Source: Companilactobacillus bobalius (lineage in GTDB: Bacteria; Bacillota; Bacilli; Lactobacillales; Lactobacillaceae). From it: DNA of 64,000 nt. Each line of letters begins with the position of its first letter. Position 1 is the first letter of the stretch. This document shows, one piece after another, positions 34,228-43,039 of this stretch. The notes under the pieces were generated by a model that had not been told where the DNA came from, did no database searches, and worked only from the letters and a program-made list of their open reading frames with translations. The DNA is taken from the NCBI RefSeq assembly GCF_009764355.1, contig NZ_LNUA01000032.1, positions 124,001 to 188,000 of the forward strand, given 5' to 3'. Both the position numbers and the translations under genes were made by a program.

Positions 34228-34776
34228 TTAAAATTTAACCTTAGGTGCAGCTTTTTCAGCATCAGGGATTTGGAGAAAGTGGAGGTTTATTAATCCATGA
34301 AATAACCAAAGTGTTAGGATTCCAAGACTATCTCTATATTGAATCTCCAGAAGATAAATTAAGAGATTTTATTGAAGTCCATAACAAACTTTATTTTCAG
34401 TATTTGAAAGTTCTTCCATTAGTTGTGAAAATTGTTGATTAGCTTTCAAATCTGGATAACTTTCAGCTAAAGCAAAAACTTGTCTTAAAGCACCAGTCAA
34501 AGCGTTATCGGCCTCAACTTTATCTTGGAGTCTTTCGTAATTCATAACATTGTTTCTCATAGCAACAACATTTGCTAGTGTTTCCTTTTCATGTGTAGCG
34601 TAACCTTTGACAGTTTCGACCAAGTTAGGAATCAAGTCAGTACGACGTTTTAGTTGATCATTGATTTGAGAACTGAACTCACGAGCACGATTGCGATATT
34701 TTACCAAACTATTGTACATACCTGCATAGGCGACAATTATTACTAAAATAATGGCAATTATTATTATTGTTTTCAT
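34228..34776 (-). pseudogene. lemA: LemA family protein gene with a scrambled 3' block
   Basis: The N-terminus is a membrane helix (MKTIIIIAIILVIIVAYAGM) followed by the LemA core (LVKYRNRAREFSSQINDQL, RRTDLIPNLVETVKGYA). The frame stops at 34369. In the same frame, the expected C-terminal PDAEKAAPKVKF and a stop at 34228-34230 follow after the exact number of codons. Occasional matching residues (FH, FL) survive within the block, indicating saturated substitution rather than replacement. The htpX gene follows. Confidence 0.8.
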
Positions 34777-34940
34777 TTAAATCTCCTTCATTTCTTATTG
34801 GCTATATTCTACCATATTGCAATGATTCTAGTGAAAGTAGACATATTGAAAATTTTGACTAAAATATTATTAATTTTTTGAAAAATAATCTATACTTAAC
34901 AATTAAGGAAGGTATTCAAACAGGTTTTAAGGTGAATATT

Positions 34941-36017
34941 ATGAAAAAAATGTTTTTACCCATTTTAATGCTTTCATCTGCCTTGCTTGGTATTGCACCA
35001 TCGACTGCATGTGTAGATAGTTCGGTTGATACGAATTACACCGATGAATTTGCTCAAAAAGCTAATAAGATTCTTGATCAAAAAGGTTTTTCCGGTAGTT
35101 TATTGGTTGTAAAGAATGGCAAACCGATATTTGAAACTAGTCGAGGATATTCTAATTACGGTACTAATCTTTACAACAATGATGAAACATCGTATGAAAT
35201 AGATTCGATTCAGAAGAATTTAACGGCGGCAATGGACATGAAATTAGTTCAAGAAAACAAATTGAGCTTGAATGACAAATTGTCACAATTTTATCCCGAA
35301 GTTCCAGGTAGTAATAACATAACACTCAGACAGATGATGGCTATGACGTCAGGCTTAATGCTGAAGGGGGACGTCGGACCATACAGAGTCATGTCAGATT
35401 CAGAAATTATAAATGCCGATATTAAGAATACAAAATATATCGGTTTATTACACGATAAGTGGAATTATCAAGCTATTAATTTCAATCTACTTTGTGGTAT
35501 TTTGGAAAAGATGACTGGTAAGACTTATCAACAATTATTCACGGAAACTTATACAGATAAGTTGAATCTTAAACATACAATTTTTGCTTATGATTATTCA
35601 CCAGATGTTGTTAAAGCAATTGGCTATAACAATCCTAATCCTTTGTCGATCAAGATGGATTATCAAAATATCTTCTATACTAAGAGATACTATGAATATG
35701 ATGAATTAGGTACTGGACAAGTCTTCATGAGTGTCGGTGATTTGTATAAAGCTGAAGAGTACATCATGAATGGTTCCATGTTGACAAAGAAATCACGTGA
35801 TGAATTATTTGTTCCCGGAAGTATTAGTACTTATGGTGGTGGTATGTATCATGGTAAAGATGATAACTATGCTAACGGCTGGGGATATGGTTTCCAAGGA
35901 GTAGTTCACATCTCTGATGATGGGAAGACTGCAGTTATAGCTTTGGAGAATTACTCTAGAAAAGCAGCCGATGTCAAACCATTTGTTAAACAAATCTATC
36001 AAATTGCTAATGATTAG
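34941..36017 (+). CDS. Exported serine hydrolase (beta-lactamase/penicillin-binding protein-like)
   Basis: A ~358-residue protein with a signal peptide (MKKMFLPILMLSSALLGIAP). The next residues STAC do not form a canonical lipobox, so cleavage rather than lipidation is likely. DSIQKNLTAAMDMKL holds the SxxK nucleophile, and NYQAINFNLLCGILEKMTG is the YxN-like region (here Y-Q-A). The C-terminal GGGMYHGKDDNYANGWGYGF is class-C-like. Family members act on D-amino-acid esters or peptidoglycan peptides. ATG 34941 is chosen for its AAGGTGA ribosome-binding site over an upstream in-frame start. Confidence 0.8.
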   Translation: MKKMFLPILMLSSALLGIAPSTACVDSSVDTNYTDEFAQKANKILDQKGFSGSLLVVKNGKPIFETSRGYSNYGTNLYNNDETSYEIDSIQKNLTAAMDMKLVQENKLSLNDKLSQFYPEVPGSNNITLRQMMAMTSGLMLKGDVGPYRVMSDSEIINADIKNTKYIGLLHDKWNYQAINFNLLCGILEKMTGKTYQQLFTETYTDKLNLKHTIFAYDYSPDVVKAIGYNNPNPLSIKMDYQNIFYTKRYYEYDELGTGQVFMSVGDLYKAEEYIMNGSMLTKKSRDELFVPGSISTYGGGMYHGKDDNYANGWGYGFQGVVHISDDGKTAVIALENYSRKAADVKPFVKQIYQIAND

Positions 36018-36018
36018 C

Positions 36019-36047
36019 TTGGTAGTTTAGTAATAGTGTGTTACTAT
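36019..36047 (+). promoter_or_regulatory. Promoter for the candidate RNA at 36053
   Basis: TTGGTA (36019-36024), 17-bp spacer, TACTAT (36042-36047), just after the hydrolase stop. Confidence 0.45.
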
Positions 36048-36052
36048 AGGAA

Positions 36053-36150
36053 GTGCGGGTATAGCCTATTCGCACAAAACTGTTTCATACATTCCAAAGA
36101 TTTCTATGGAATGGTTTCTGGTCCTACATCTTGATGTAGGGCCTTTTTTT
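36053..36150 (+). ncRNA. Candidate three-hairpin small RNA
   Basis: Three hairpins in ~98 nt. The first is GTGCG / CGCAC (36053-36075), the second CATTCCA / TGGAATG (36090-36113), and the third a 9-bp terminator stem (GGTCCTACA / TGTAGGGCC) with seven T. No open reading frame of note. It could be an independent sRNA or the processed 3' UTR of the hydrolase mRNA. Confidence 0.45.
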
Positions 36151-36226
36151 ATGCAATAAATAAATTAATTGTTTGATTGATTAAAAAGAGTTACGTTAAT
36201 ATTGACTTATAAAGGAGTGAATGTTG

Positions 36227-37051
36227 ATGTACAAATTAAATGATGGACAAGTAATACCTGAAATAGGTTTTGGAACTTACAAGTTGAATGGACGTAAAGG
36301 TGTTCAAAGTATCGTTGCTGCAATTAACAATGGGTATCGAATGTTAGATACAGCCTATAATTATGAAAATGAGGGTGCTGTAGGTCGTGCTATTTCTGAA
36401 AGTGGTATTGATCGTGATAAATTAGTTGTGACTTCTAAATTACCTGGTAGATACTATGCTTATGATGATGCGATTGCTGCTTTGCAAGAATCACTTTACC
36501 GAGCACATTTAGATTATTTTGATCTTTATTTGTTACATTGGCCTAATCCTAAACGTGGGTAGTATGTTGAAGCTTGGCAAGCTTTAATTGATGCGCAAAA
36601 GTTTGGTTTGGTTAAATCGATTGGTGTATGTAATTTCTTGCCCGAACATTTGAATAAATTAAAAGAAGAGACGGGTATTCTACCAACTATTAACCAAATT
36701 GAATTGCATCCATATTTTAATCAAGCTGATATGCGTAAATTTGATGAGGATAATGGGATTGTCACAATGGATTGGAGTCCACTTGGCCGTGCCAGTTCAG
36801 TGTTGAAGAATCCTGTTTTGATTGAACTAAGTAAGAAATATAATAAGTCAGTTGGCCAAATTATTTTAAGATGGGAACATCAATTGGGAACTGTGCCAAT
36901 TCCTAAGTCATCATCTCCAATTAGACAAGTAGAGAATATGAATATTTTTGATTTTGAAATATCAAATACTGATATGAATAAAATTAATTCATTGACTAAA
37001 CCAGATGGGCGTAATAAAGATCAAGATCCCGCTGTTTATGAGGAATTTTAA
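36227..37051 (+). pseudogene. Aldo/keto reductase gene with one in-frame stop
   Basis: The frame encodes a 274-codon aldo/keto reductase. IGFGTYKLNG, the catalytic Asp-Tyr in MLDTAYNYENE, Lys in VTSKLPG and His in LLHWPNPKRG are all present. A TAG at 36560-36562 replaces the Lys expected before YVEAWQALIDAQK, and the remainder (ATG-independent, same frame) is complete, including VPIPKSS. Only this codon is affected. ATG 36227 is favoured for spacing from AAAGGAG. The enzyme would reduce aldehydes with NADPH. Confidence 0.85.
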
Positions 37052-37055
37052 AATG

Positions 37056-37097
37056 AGAGTGATATTTGAGATTATCTCAAATACCACTCTTTTTTTT
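37056..37097 (+). terminator. Terminator after the aldo/keto reductase gene
   Basis: Stem AGAGTGATATTTGAG / CTCAAATACCACTCT with one mismatch and eight T. Confidence 0.88.
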
Positions 37098-37158
37098 ATA
37101 TTGTCTCATTTTTTAGAAAATAAAGAATTCAAATAATAATATTATTTTGGAATATCTA

Positions 37159-37206
37159 TTGAATTTTAGAAATATAAGAACTATATTCTAGCTGTAAACG
37201 ATTTCA
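37159..37206 (+). promoter_or_regulatory. Oleate hydratase promoter with cre-like site
   Basis: -35 TTGAAT (37159), 17-bp spacer, -10 TATATT (37182-37187). TGTAAACGATTTCA (37193-37206) fits the cre consensus TGWNANCGNTNWCA and covers the likely start site, suggesting CcpA-mediated repression. Confidence 0.6.
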
Positions 37207-37240
37207 ACTAAGAAAGCTAATAATTCAAGAGGTGGTTCTT

Positions 37241-39013
37241 ATGTATAGAAGTAACGGAAATTATGAAGCATTTGCTAGACCAATGAAACCAGTTGGTGTT
37301 GATGATAAGTCAGCATACATTATTGGTTCTGGATTAGCTGGTTTGGCAGCTGCGTCATTCCTCGTACGTGATGGTCAAATGAAAGGCGACAAGATTCATG
37401 TCTTAGAAGAACTCGCTCTACCTGGTGGTAGTATGGATGGTATTTGGAATGAACAAAAGGGTTATATCATCCGTGGTGGTAGAGAGATGGAACCTCATTT
37501 CGAAACACTTTGGGATTTGTTTAGATCAATTCCCTCATTGGAAAATCCTGATGCATCTGTTTTGGATGAATTTTATTGGTTGAATAAAGAAGATCCTAGT
37601 TTCTCACATGGCAGAGTTATTCAAGAGCAAGGTAAAGAATTGCCAACTGAAGGAGATTTAACTTTAACACCAAAGGCAGTTCAGGAATTACTTGATTTAG
37701 TTATGACACCTGAAAAAGATTTAGGTGACAAAAAGATCAACGAAGTCTTCTCAGAGGACTTTTTGAATTCTAACTTCTGGCTCTATTGGTCAACAATGTT
37801 TGCTTTCGAGCCTTGGGCCAGTGCTATGGAAATGAGACGTTACTTGATGCGTTTCTGTCATCATATCGATTCACTTTCAAATCTTTCATCATTGAGATTT
37901 ACTAAATACAATCAATACGAATCATTAATTCAACCTTTGATTAAATTCTTGGAGAGTAAAGGTGTTCAATTTACATACAATACTCATGTAAATAATATTA
38001 AAGTTGATACATCAAATGGTTCTAAAGTGGCTAAAGAAATCGACCTTACAACTGATGACAAAGATAGCACAATCAGTTTGACAGAAAATGATTTAGTCTT
38101 TGTAACAAATGGTTCAATTACCGAGAGTACAACTTATGGTGACAAGACTCATCCAGCACCAACTGAGTATGAATTAGGTAGCAGCTGGCAATTATGGGAA
38201 AACTTAGCTAAACAAGATGAAGCTTTTGGTCATCCAGATAAGTTCTGTAAGAATATTCCTGAAGCAAACTGGACTATTTCTGGAACAATTACTTTAACTG
38301 ATGATGAAGTAACACCATATATCGAAAAAATTAGTAAGAAAGATCCACATAGTGGTTCAATCGTAACCAGTGGTCCAGTAAGTATCAAAGATTCTAATTG
38401 GCTATATGGATATTCCATCAGTCGTCAAAAACACTTTAAGAGACAAAAGGATAACGAATTGGTTGTTTGGGTTTATGGACTATTCTCAGATAAACCAGGT
38501 AATTTCGTAAATAAGAAGATCACTGAATGTACTGGTGATGAATTATGTGAAGAGTGGCTCTATCATATCGGTGTTCCAACCGACAAAATTAAGGATATTG
38601 CTGAAAATCATGCAAGCACTATTCCTGCACATATGCCATATATCACTTCATACTTCATGCCAAGAAAGCTTGGAGATCGTCCACTAGTTGTTCCAGAAGG
38701 ATCAAAGAACCTAGCCTTTATTGGTAACTTTGCAGAAACAGACCGTGATACAGTCTTCACAACAGAATATTCAGTTAGAACAGCTATGGAAGCTGTTTAC
38801 ACTTTGTTGAATGTTGATCGTGGTGTTCCTGAAGTCTTTGGTTCAGCTTATGATGTCCGTACACTGATGCGTGCTATCTACTACTTAGATGGTAAGAAGA
38901 AACTTGAAGATATTAAATTACCATTTAAGGAACGTTTGGTAGAGAAGAAAGTTATGGAGAAGATTCATGGAACTTATATTGAAGAATTATTAAAAGATGC
39001 ACATCTCTTGTGA
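37241..39013 (+). CDS. ohyA: Oleate hydratase (MCRA family)
   Basis: A 590-residue FAD-dependent fatty-acid hydratase. The dinucleotide fold reads [20 protein letters not shown]; then [20 protein letters not shown], ending with [17 protein letters not shown]. It adds water to the cis-9 double bond of oleic or linoleic acid to form 10-hydroxy products, a detoxification step common in lactobacilli. ATG 37241 is preferred over upstream GTG codons because of the AAGAGGTGG ribosome-binding site. It is monocistronic with its own promoter and terminator. Confidence 0.95.
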   Translation: MYRSNGNYEAFARPMKPVGVDDKSAYIIGSGLAGLAAASFLVRDGQMKGDKIHVLEELALPGGSMDGIWNEQKGYIIRGGREMEPHFETLWDLFRSIPSLENPDASVLDEFYWLNKEDPSFSHGRVIQEQGKELPTEGDLTLTPKAVQELLDLVMTPEKDLGDKKINEVFSEDFLNSNFWLYWSTMFAFEPWASAMEMRRYLMRFCHHIDSLSNLSSLRFTKYNQYESLIQPLIKFLESKGVQFTYNTHVNNIKVDTSNGSKVAKEIDLTTDDKDSTISLTENDLVFVTNGSITESTTYGDKTHPAPTEYELGSSWQLWENLAKQDEAFGHPDKFCKNIPEANWTISGTITLTDDEVTPYIEKISKKDPHSGSIVTSGPVSIKDSNWLYGYSISRQKHFKRQKDNELVVWVYGLFSDKPGNFVNKKITECTGDELCEEWLYHIGVPTDKIKDIAENHASTIPAHMPYITSYFMPRKLGDRPLVVPEGSKNLAFIGNFAETDRDTVFTTEYSVRTAMEAVYTLLNVDRGVPEVFGSAYDVRTLMRAIYYLDGKKKLEDIKLPFKERLVEKKVMEKIHGTYIEELLKDAHLL

Positions 39014-39017
39014 TATA

Positions 39018-39060
39018 CAGAAAACGCCTCAATTCCTAAACGAATTGAGGCGTTTTTTAG
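39018..39060. terminator. Bidirectional terminator between oleate hydratase and Nudix genes
   Basis: Stem AAACGCCTCAATTC / GAATTGAGGCGTTT with flanking A/T tracts. Confidence 0.88.
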
Positions 39061-39686
39061 TCGAAATAAGTTTGCCAATCTTTAGAGTGATGGCATTTAA
39101 AAGCCATTTTGAAATCTTCAGGGAGATTACGTTCCAATGAGAGATTTAAATTCAAAGCTTCGTCGAGTGTGAAGTATTTGACTTCAGAAGTTTCAACGCC
39201 ACTGTGAATATCGTCTTCAGTTGGAGTACATTCGAAGAACAGTTTGTAAATGTAACTGAGATTTTTCTTAGGATAATGGTTCTTTTGCATATCTTTGATA
39301 GCAATTAAACGAAGCGGTTTAGTGTGAACGCCAGCTTCTTCAAAAGTTTCCTTAGTGGCGATTTCACTGGCAGAGTAACCAATATCAGCCCAACCTCCGG
39401 GAATGGACCATTGACCAGAACTTTTTTCACGGACTAAAAGAATTTTATCGTCTTTAAAAGTAGTGGCACGAACGTCAACTTTTGGTGTGACGTAACCAGT
39501 ATCCGCATCGAAAAAGATATTCAGATTCTCAGGTGTCGCATTGTGAGTTAATTGTGCTGTCAATTTCTTAGCGACATCCTCTAATTGTTGATAACGTTCT
39601 AAGTCAAAAACATCTTTACCGTAATGTTTACCTGATTGAGCAATTGCTTGAAGCTTTTCAAGTAATAATTCAATATCATCATCCAT
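39057..39686 (-). CDS. Nudix hydrolase with N-terminal Nudix-N domain
   Basis: A 209-residue protein. The helical N-terminus (DIELLLEKLQAIAQSGKHYG) matches the Nudix_N_2-type domain. The Nudix box is GGWADIGYSASEIATKETFE followed by EAG, with Tyr where the canonical box has Glu and Lys for Arg; the metal-binding Glu pair is retained. Relatives act on ADP-ribose or related nucleotide sugars. It is transcribed separately from the regulator gene 50 nt upstream. Confidence 0.85.
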   Translation of the reverse strand: MDDDIELLLEKLQAIAQSGKHYGKDVFDLERYQQLEDVAKKLTAQLTHNATPENLNIFFDADTGYVTPKVDVRATTFKDDKILLVREKSSGQWSIPGGWADIGYSASEIATKETFEEAGVHTKPLRLIAIKDMQKNHYPKKNLSYIYKLFFECTPTEDDIHSGVETSEVKYFTLDEALNLNLSLERNLPEDFKMAFKCHHSKDWQTYFD

Positions 39687-39736
39687 CTTTTTTATACCTT
39701 CCTTTTAAAGAAAGTATAACATTTATAAGTATTTTT

Positions 39737-40516
39737 TTAATTGGCCTTAGCGTAGGATCGTTCACGAATGAAATCGTTGAAAATATCGTGCTTTTTAATA
39801 TTTCCTAATTTATGATATCTAGTTTGAATTTTCTCTGTGATGTGGGCCATCAAATAGATACTATCTAATAACATGAAGTGGGAATTATTCTGACGGGTAA
39901 AGTTGATACCTTTTTCGACCATTTCAATGGCCTGATCGTACTTGTTAAGTGCAAGATAGGAGAGGGCAGCAACAAAATAAACAATATTAAGATTTTCATC
40001 GTAAGTAATTTCATCGAGATCTCTTTGAGATAATTCAATCTGTCTAATAGCAGAAGTACGTAACCCTTGTTTAGCATAGACGTAGGCTAAAGTGATATTA
40101 CAAATACGAGTTAAGGTAGTTTGCTTACGACTGTGACCAGCACTGGCTAGGGATAATTTTAAAAGTTCTTTAGAGCTGTCAAAATTGTGTTCTAAATGTA
40201 GATCACATACAGCTAAATAGAAATAATAGGCTTGCGTCTGTTTTCCTGTTTGAACTGATTCGATAACAGTGGGACGATTCAGATAAGTTTTTAGTAGTTG
40301 GTAGTTTCTACTATTAAAATTCTGTGCTAAAAGTAAATCGTCAAAGTTAATCGATAGTCTTTGACATAAGTTGATTAACAATTGTGTATTAGGGATGTAT
40401 TTATTGTGTTCAATTTCAGAAAGGGTAGATTGAGAACAAATATTTTCAGCTGTTTCCAGTTGCGAAAGTTGTCGACGCTGACGAGTTTCTTTTAATATGT
40501 CCCCTAAGTTGTCCAT
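39737..40516 (-). CDS. XRE/Rgg-like regulator with TPR-type C-terminal domain
   Basis: A 259-residue protein. The N-terminal helix-turn-helix (GDILKETRQRRQLSQLETAE, then STLSEIEHNKYIPNTQ) is followed by a helical repeat domain (~65-250) like those of Rgg/MutR/PlcR peptide-sensing regulators. No adjacent signal-peptide gene is evident except the 58-residue ORF at 40626, which lacks an export signal. It may regulate the adjacent Nudix or oleate hydratase genes, but that is inference. Confidence 0.85.
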   Translation of the reverse strand: MDNLGDILKETRQRRQLSQLETAENICSQSTLSEIEHNKYIPNTQLLINLCQRLSINFDDLLLAQNFNSRNYQLLKTYLNRPTVIESVQTGKQTQAYYFYLAVCDLHLEHNFDSSKELLKLSLASAGHSRKQTTLTRICNITLAYVYAKQGLRTSAIRQIELSQRDLDEITYDENLNIVYFVAALSYLALNKYDQAIEMVEKGINFTRQNNSHFMLLDSIYLMAHITEKIQTRYHKLGNIKKHDIFNDFIRERSYAKAN

Positions 40517-40625
40517 ATATTAACACCTACTTATTTTAATTAATAATCTATAAGTAGATGATATAAAAGTAGTGTGTATTTTCTGTTCAATTATTGTAAA
40601 GTTTTGTAAATGTGTATGTAAATTT

Positions 40626-40802
40626 TCAGGAAAAATTATGTTTATTAATTAAATTAGGTTGAATGGGACGTTGATTTTTATCAGGATCAACTTGGTAATT
40701 GATAATCATATTAACTGAATCTGTTGTTAAAATATTGATAATAGTATTTCTCATAATTATTAATTCATAACCACGGAAAGTCTTGTCTTCAATGGGTGCC
40801 AT
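40626..40802 (-). CDS. Small hypothetical protein (58 aa)
   Basis: ATG at 40802 follows a strong Shine-Dalgarno (CTGGAGGTAATTAATC). The protein (MAPIEDKTFRGYELIIMRNT) is soluble, with a polar C-terminus ending NKHNFS. It is not similar to a family I know. It lies upstream of the Rgg-like gene on the same strand. The surrounding 40517-40947 gap holds nothing else I can name. Confidence 0.6.
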   Translation of the reverse strand: MAPIEDKTFRGYELIIMRNTIINILTTDSVNMIINYQVDPDKNQRPIQPNLINKHNFS

Positions 40803-40947
40803 GATTAATTACCTCCAGTCTCTTACTCTTTAGAACAATATATTGTAAAGCCGTAAGGATTGAGTGGAGTAACAATTTGTCTTAACTAGTTTAATTGTCT
40901 ATTTTTGTTATGAGAAAATAGATATCATATAACCAATGCAAATTTTT

Positions 40948-41283
40948 TCATGATAATGTGTTTCCTATATGAATTATTATGGTATTAAGAAATGTGATTA
41001 ATAAATAAGTTAATCCAGTTATTATAGATAATTTGGATACTGTCAAATAAGTGCAGGTACCAAAAACTATTAGTTCAATAAAAATTTGTAAGATTGTAGA
41101 ACCCTGTCTTGAGGAATGAGGTGCCACGAATAACCTCCATAATAAGAAAATTATTGGTAGAATTATTCCAATCAAGATATTTAATGGTAATGAATATTTT
41201 GTTAGGTCAATAGTAATGATAAGAATTGCAGTTGTTATTTCGATTAAAAATCTGATTAGGGCGTTGAATGTAAGTAAATTCAT
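40948..41283 (-). CDS. YrdB family membrane protein (DUF2568)
   Basis: A 111-residue protein with four hydrophobic segments. FNALIRFLIEITTAILI near the start and LPIIFLLWRLFVAPHSS in the middle match DUF2568. Role unknown. Its start overlaps the previous gene's stop by 4 nt (ATGA), so the two are translationally coupled. Confidence 0.8.
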   Translation of the reverse strand: MNLLTFNALIRFLIEITTAILIITIDLTKYSLPLNILIGIILPIIFLLWRLFVAPHSSRQGSTILQIFIELIVFGTCTYLTVSKLSIITGLTYLLITFLNTIIIHIGNTLS

Positions 41284-41693
41284 TTGATATTACCTGATTT
41301 CCTTATTGATTTATCAGGCCTTATGGAGTTTCTGTCTATAATATTATTCAGAGCATCATGTATTGTAATTTCAACAGTTTGTTTTTCTTTTAAATTAAAT
41401 ATCGGTTGGGAAATATATATGTTTTTTTTGTTTTTTATCTTTAAAAAAACAAGCCCCCACATAACAGTACCTTTACCATCATTTAGGAGGGTGGTTTTAA
41501 ATTGAAAATAATTATGTCCATTGTTTGAGATAATTGTAGGCGTTTTATCATTGAATATAAGATTTGGCAAAGAGTTATTATATGTTTTTTTACTAGTTTG
41601 GTACGCCAAAAAAGCAATAATAATAGTTGCAAGCGAAGCGATTAATGATATTAAATTGTGATAATTATTGATGAAATTAGAAATATAACTCAT
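41280..41693 (-). CDS. Membrane-anchored hypothetical protein (137 aa)
   Basis: A single N-terminal membrane helix (LISLIASLATIIIAFLAYQT) is followed by a beta-rich soluble domain (NYFQFKTTLLNDGKGTVMWG) of the kind found in proteins with an N-terminal anchor and immunoglobulin-like fold. No function known. The ATG overlaps the stop of a 33-codon upstream ORF (41690-41791). Confidence 0.65.
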   Translation of the reverse strand: MSYISNFINNYHNLISLIASLATIIIAFLAYQTSKKTYNNSLPNLIFNDKTPTIISNNGHNYFQFKTTLLNDGKGTVMWGLVFLKIKNKKNIYISQPIFNLKEKQTVEITIHDALNNIIDRNSIRPDKSIRKSGNIK

Positions 41694-41791
41694 ATAAAAA
41701 TTCTTTCTGTAATATTTAGTAATAAAAAAAGAACATCGATCAAGTCGATGTTCAAGTGCCGTGCAAGCTCATATATTTCTTCGTGACTCAC
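41690..41791 (-). CDS. Possible leader peptide ORF (33 aa) reading through a terminator
   Basis: GTG at 41791 lies 6 nt after GGAG. The frame (SHEEIYELARHLNIDLIDVL) runs through the terminator hairpin at 41731-41753 and its stop TGA overlaps the ATG of the 137-residue gene. Translation would melt the hairpin, an attenuator-like layout. It is short and could be fortuitous. Confidence 0.35.
   Translation of the reverse strand: MSHEEIYELARHLNIDLIDVLFLLLNITERIFI
41724..41753 (-). terminator. Minus-strand terminator downstream of tRNA-Glu
   Basis: Stem GAACATCGA / TCGATGTTC with a 5-nt loop; the T-run on the minus strand is the A-tract 41724-41730. It ends the tRNA transcript and lies upstream of the 137-residue gene. 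Confidence 0.75.
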
Positions 41792-41899
41792 TCATGGCTC
41801 CAGTTTGTCGTAAATAAGTGATAATCAATGAAGAACTAAAAATTAAAATGTTGTTTTAACAAGGTTTTGACAACCTATAACAACTTGTAAAATTCATTA

Positions 41900-41972
41900 T
41901 CACCCGTATGGGAATCGAACCCATAACTCCTCCTTGAGAGGGAGGCGTCTTAAACCATTTGACCAACGGGCA
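41900..41972 (-). tRNA. tRNA-Glu (anticodon CTC)
   Basis: A 73-nt cloverleaf on the minus strand: acceptor TGCCCGT / ACGGGTG, D stem GTC / GAC, anticodon stem CCTCC / GGAGG with loop CTCTCAA (anticodon CTC at 41938-41936), and T arm ATGGG-TTCGATT-CCCAT. Discriminator A. The first two acceptor pairs are wobble pairs (U-G, G-U). CCA is not encoded. Confidence 0.85.
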
Positions 41973-42028
41973 ATTAAACAACAATCATTATTTTACCTAT
42001 AAAGTAGGGATGGTGTCAATAATAATTG

Positions 42029-42160
42029 TTAATTATTTTTATCTTTCGTCTTAATTATCAATATATAGATCAACATTCCAATCAAGACGATAGTGTAAAT
42101 GGCACTGGCAAAGCCGGCATATTCCATAATAATCCAACCAGTAATTCTGGCACTGGCCAT
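42029..42160 (-). pseudogene. Small membrane ORF (43 aa), possibly a gene remnant
   Basis: The frame MASARITGWIIMEYAGFASA continues into one membrane helix (IVLIGMLIYILIIK) and a basic end. It resembles the C-terminus of an ABC permease, so it may be a remnant. The ribosome-binding site is weak (AGGA). The region 41973-42243 holds nothing else convincing. Confidence 0.3.
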
Positions 42161-42243
42161 CAGTAACTTTTCCTAATTTTTTAATAAATCCTTTTATTGG
42201 AGCAATAGTTGTAAGTTTGATTATTTTCATTGTTGATTGTTTC

Positions 42244-42942
42244 TCATAGTAAGATAACCCCTGAAATAGCTAAACCACTGAAGATGGCAAGAAAATTGTT
42301 GAGAAAGTGAACGGTGATATCAGCTTTAATATTCTTAGTTCGATAATAAACACCTGCTAGAACGATACCTAGCAATACTTTTGAAAGGGCATAGATCCAA
42401 TCAGTTCCAGTTCCAAAAGGTGCGTGGACGTAACCGAAGAAGATACCACTCAACAAAACGGATATTAATGGACTATTAACGAAGAACCAATTCATAAAAA
42501 TACCACGGAAAATTATTTCTTCTAAAATTGGTGCAACAATTACACTAAAGATGACCAGAATAGCTATATTATTTTTACCAATCAATTGTAAAGCTTCGAC
42601 ATTAGCATTACTACTCTTCATAAAAGGAACAGTAGCAAAATTAATGAAGCCGATTAAAACAGTCGCAATTAGGATAATTAACCAAGTTTTTTTAGTGAAT
42701 TTTTGGGTAGGAAACTTTTGTGCACGTTTAAACACAAAAATAATTATGATAGCAGCGACAATTAGCAATATAATAGTTATAATTGGTGCAATTTTCAAAT
42801 AAGATTGATAACTTGATCCAAGTTGCTTTTTGGTCAATGTCAGAATACTTAATGGGAGTTGCTCTAATAAAAATAGAGCCAAGAAGGCTATAATATGAAA
42901 TATAGTTTTTATAGGTTGATAATTATTTTTAGAATTATTCAT
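42244..42942 (-). CDS. CPBP family intramembrane metalloprotease
   Basis: A 232-residue protein with about seven membrane helices. The three CPBP motifs are present: EEIIFRG (motif 1), FFGYVHAPFG (motif 2) and VHFLNN (motif 3). The family includes CAAX-type prenyl proteases and bacteriocin immunity proteins. It is a single gene divergent from the ABC exporter at 43040; that pairing might hint at peptide export or immunity but is not diagnostic. Confidence 0.88.
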   Translation of the reverse strand: MNNSKNNYQPIKTIFHIIAFLALFLLEQLPLSILTLTKKQLGSSYQSYLKIAPIITIILLIVAAIIIIFVFKRAQKFPTQKFTKKTWLIILIATVLIGFINFATVPFMKSSNANVEALQLIGKNNIAILVIFSVIVAPILEEIIFRGIFMNWFFVNSPLISVLLSGIFFGYVHAPFGTGTDWIYALSKVLLGIVLAGVYYRTKNIKADITVHFLNNFLAIFSGLAISGVILL

Positions 42943-43039
42943 TAAAAAGCCACCTTATTTAGGATAATTATTAGAATTATTTGAGAATTAGTGCTTTAAT
43001 ACTATAATGCTATGTGAGTTTTTTAAAGGGAGTGAATAA

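Noticed and set aside
34245..34442. Plus-strand 65-codon ORF in the lemA 3' end as an independent gene
   Set aside because: It lies in a scrambled block whose flanks are lemA in frame; no ribosome-binding site. I keep it only as a note on block origin.
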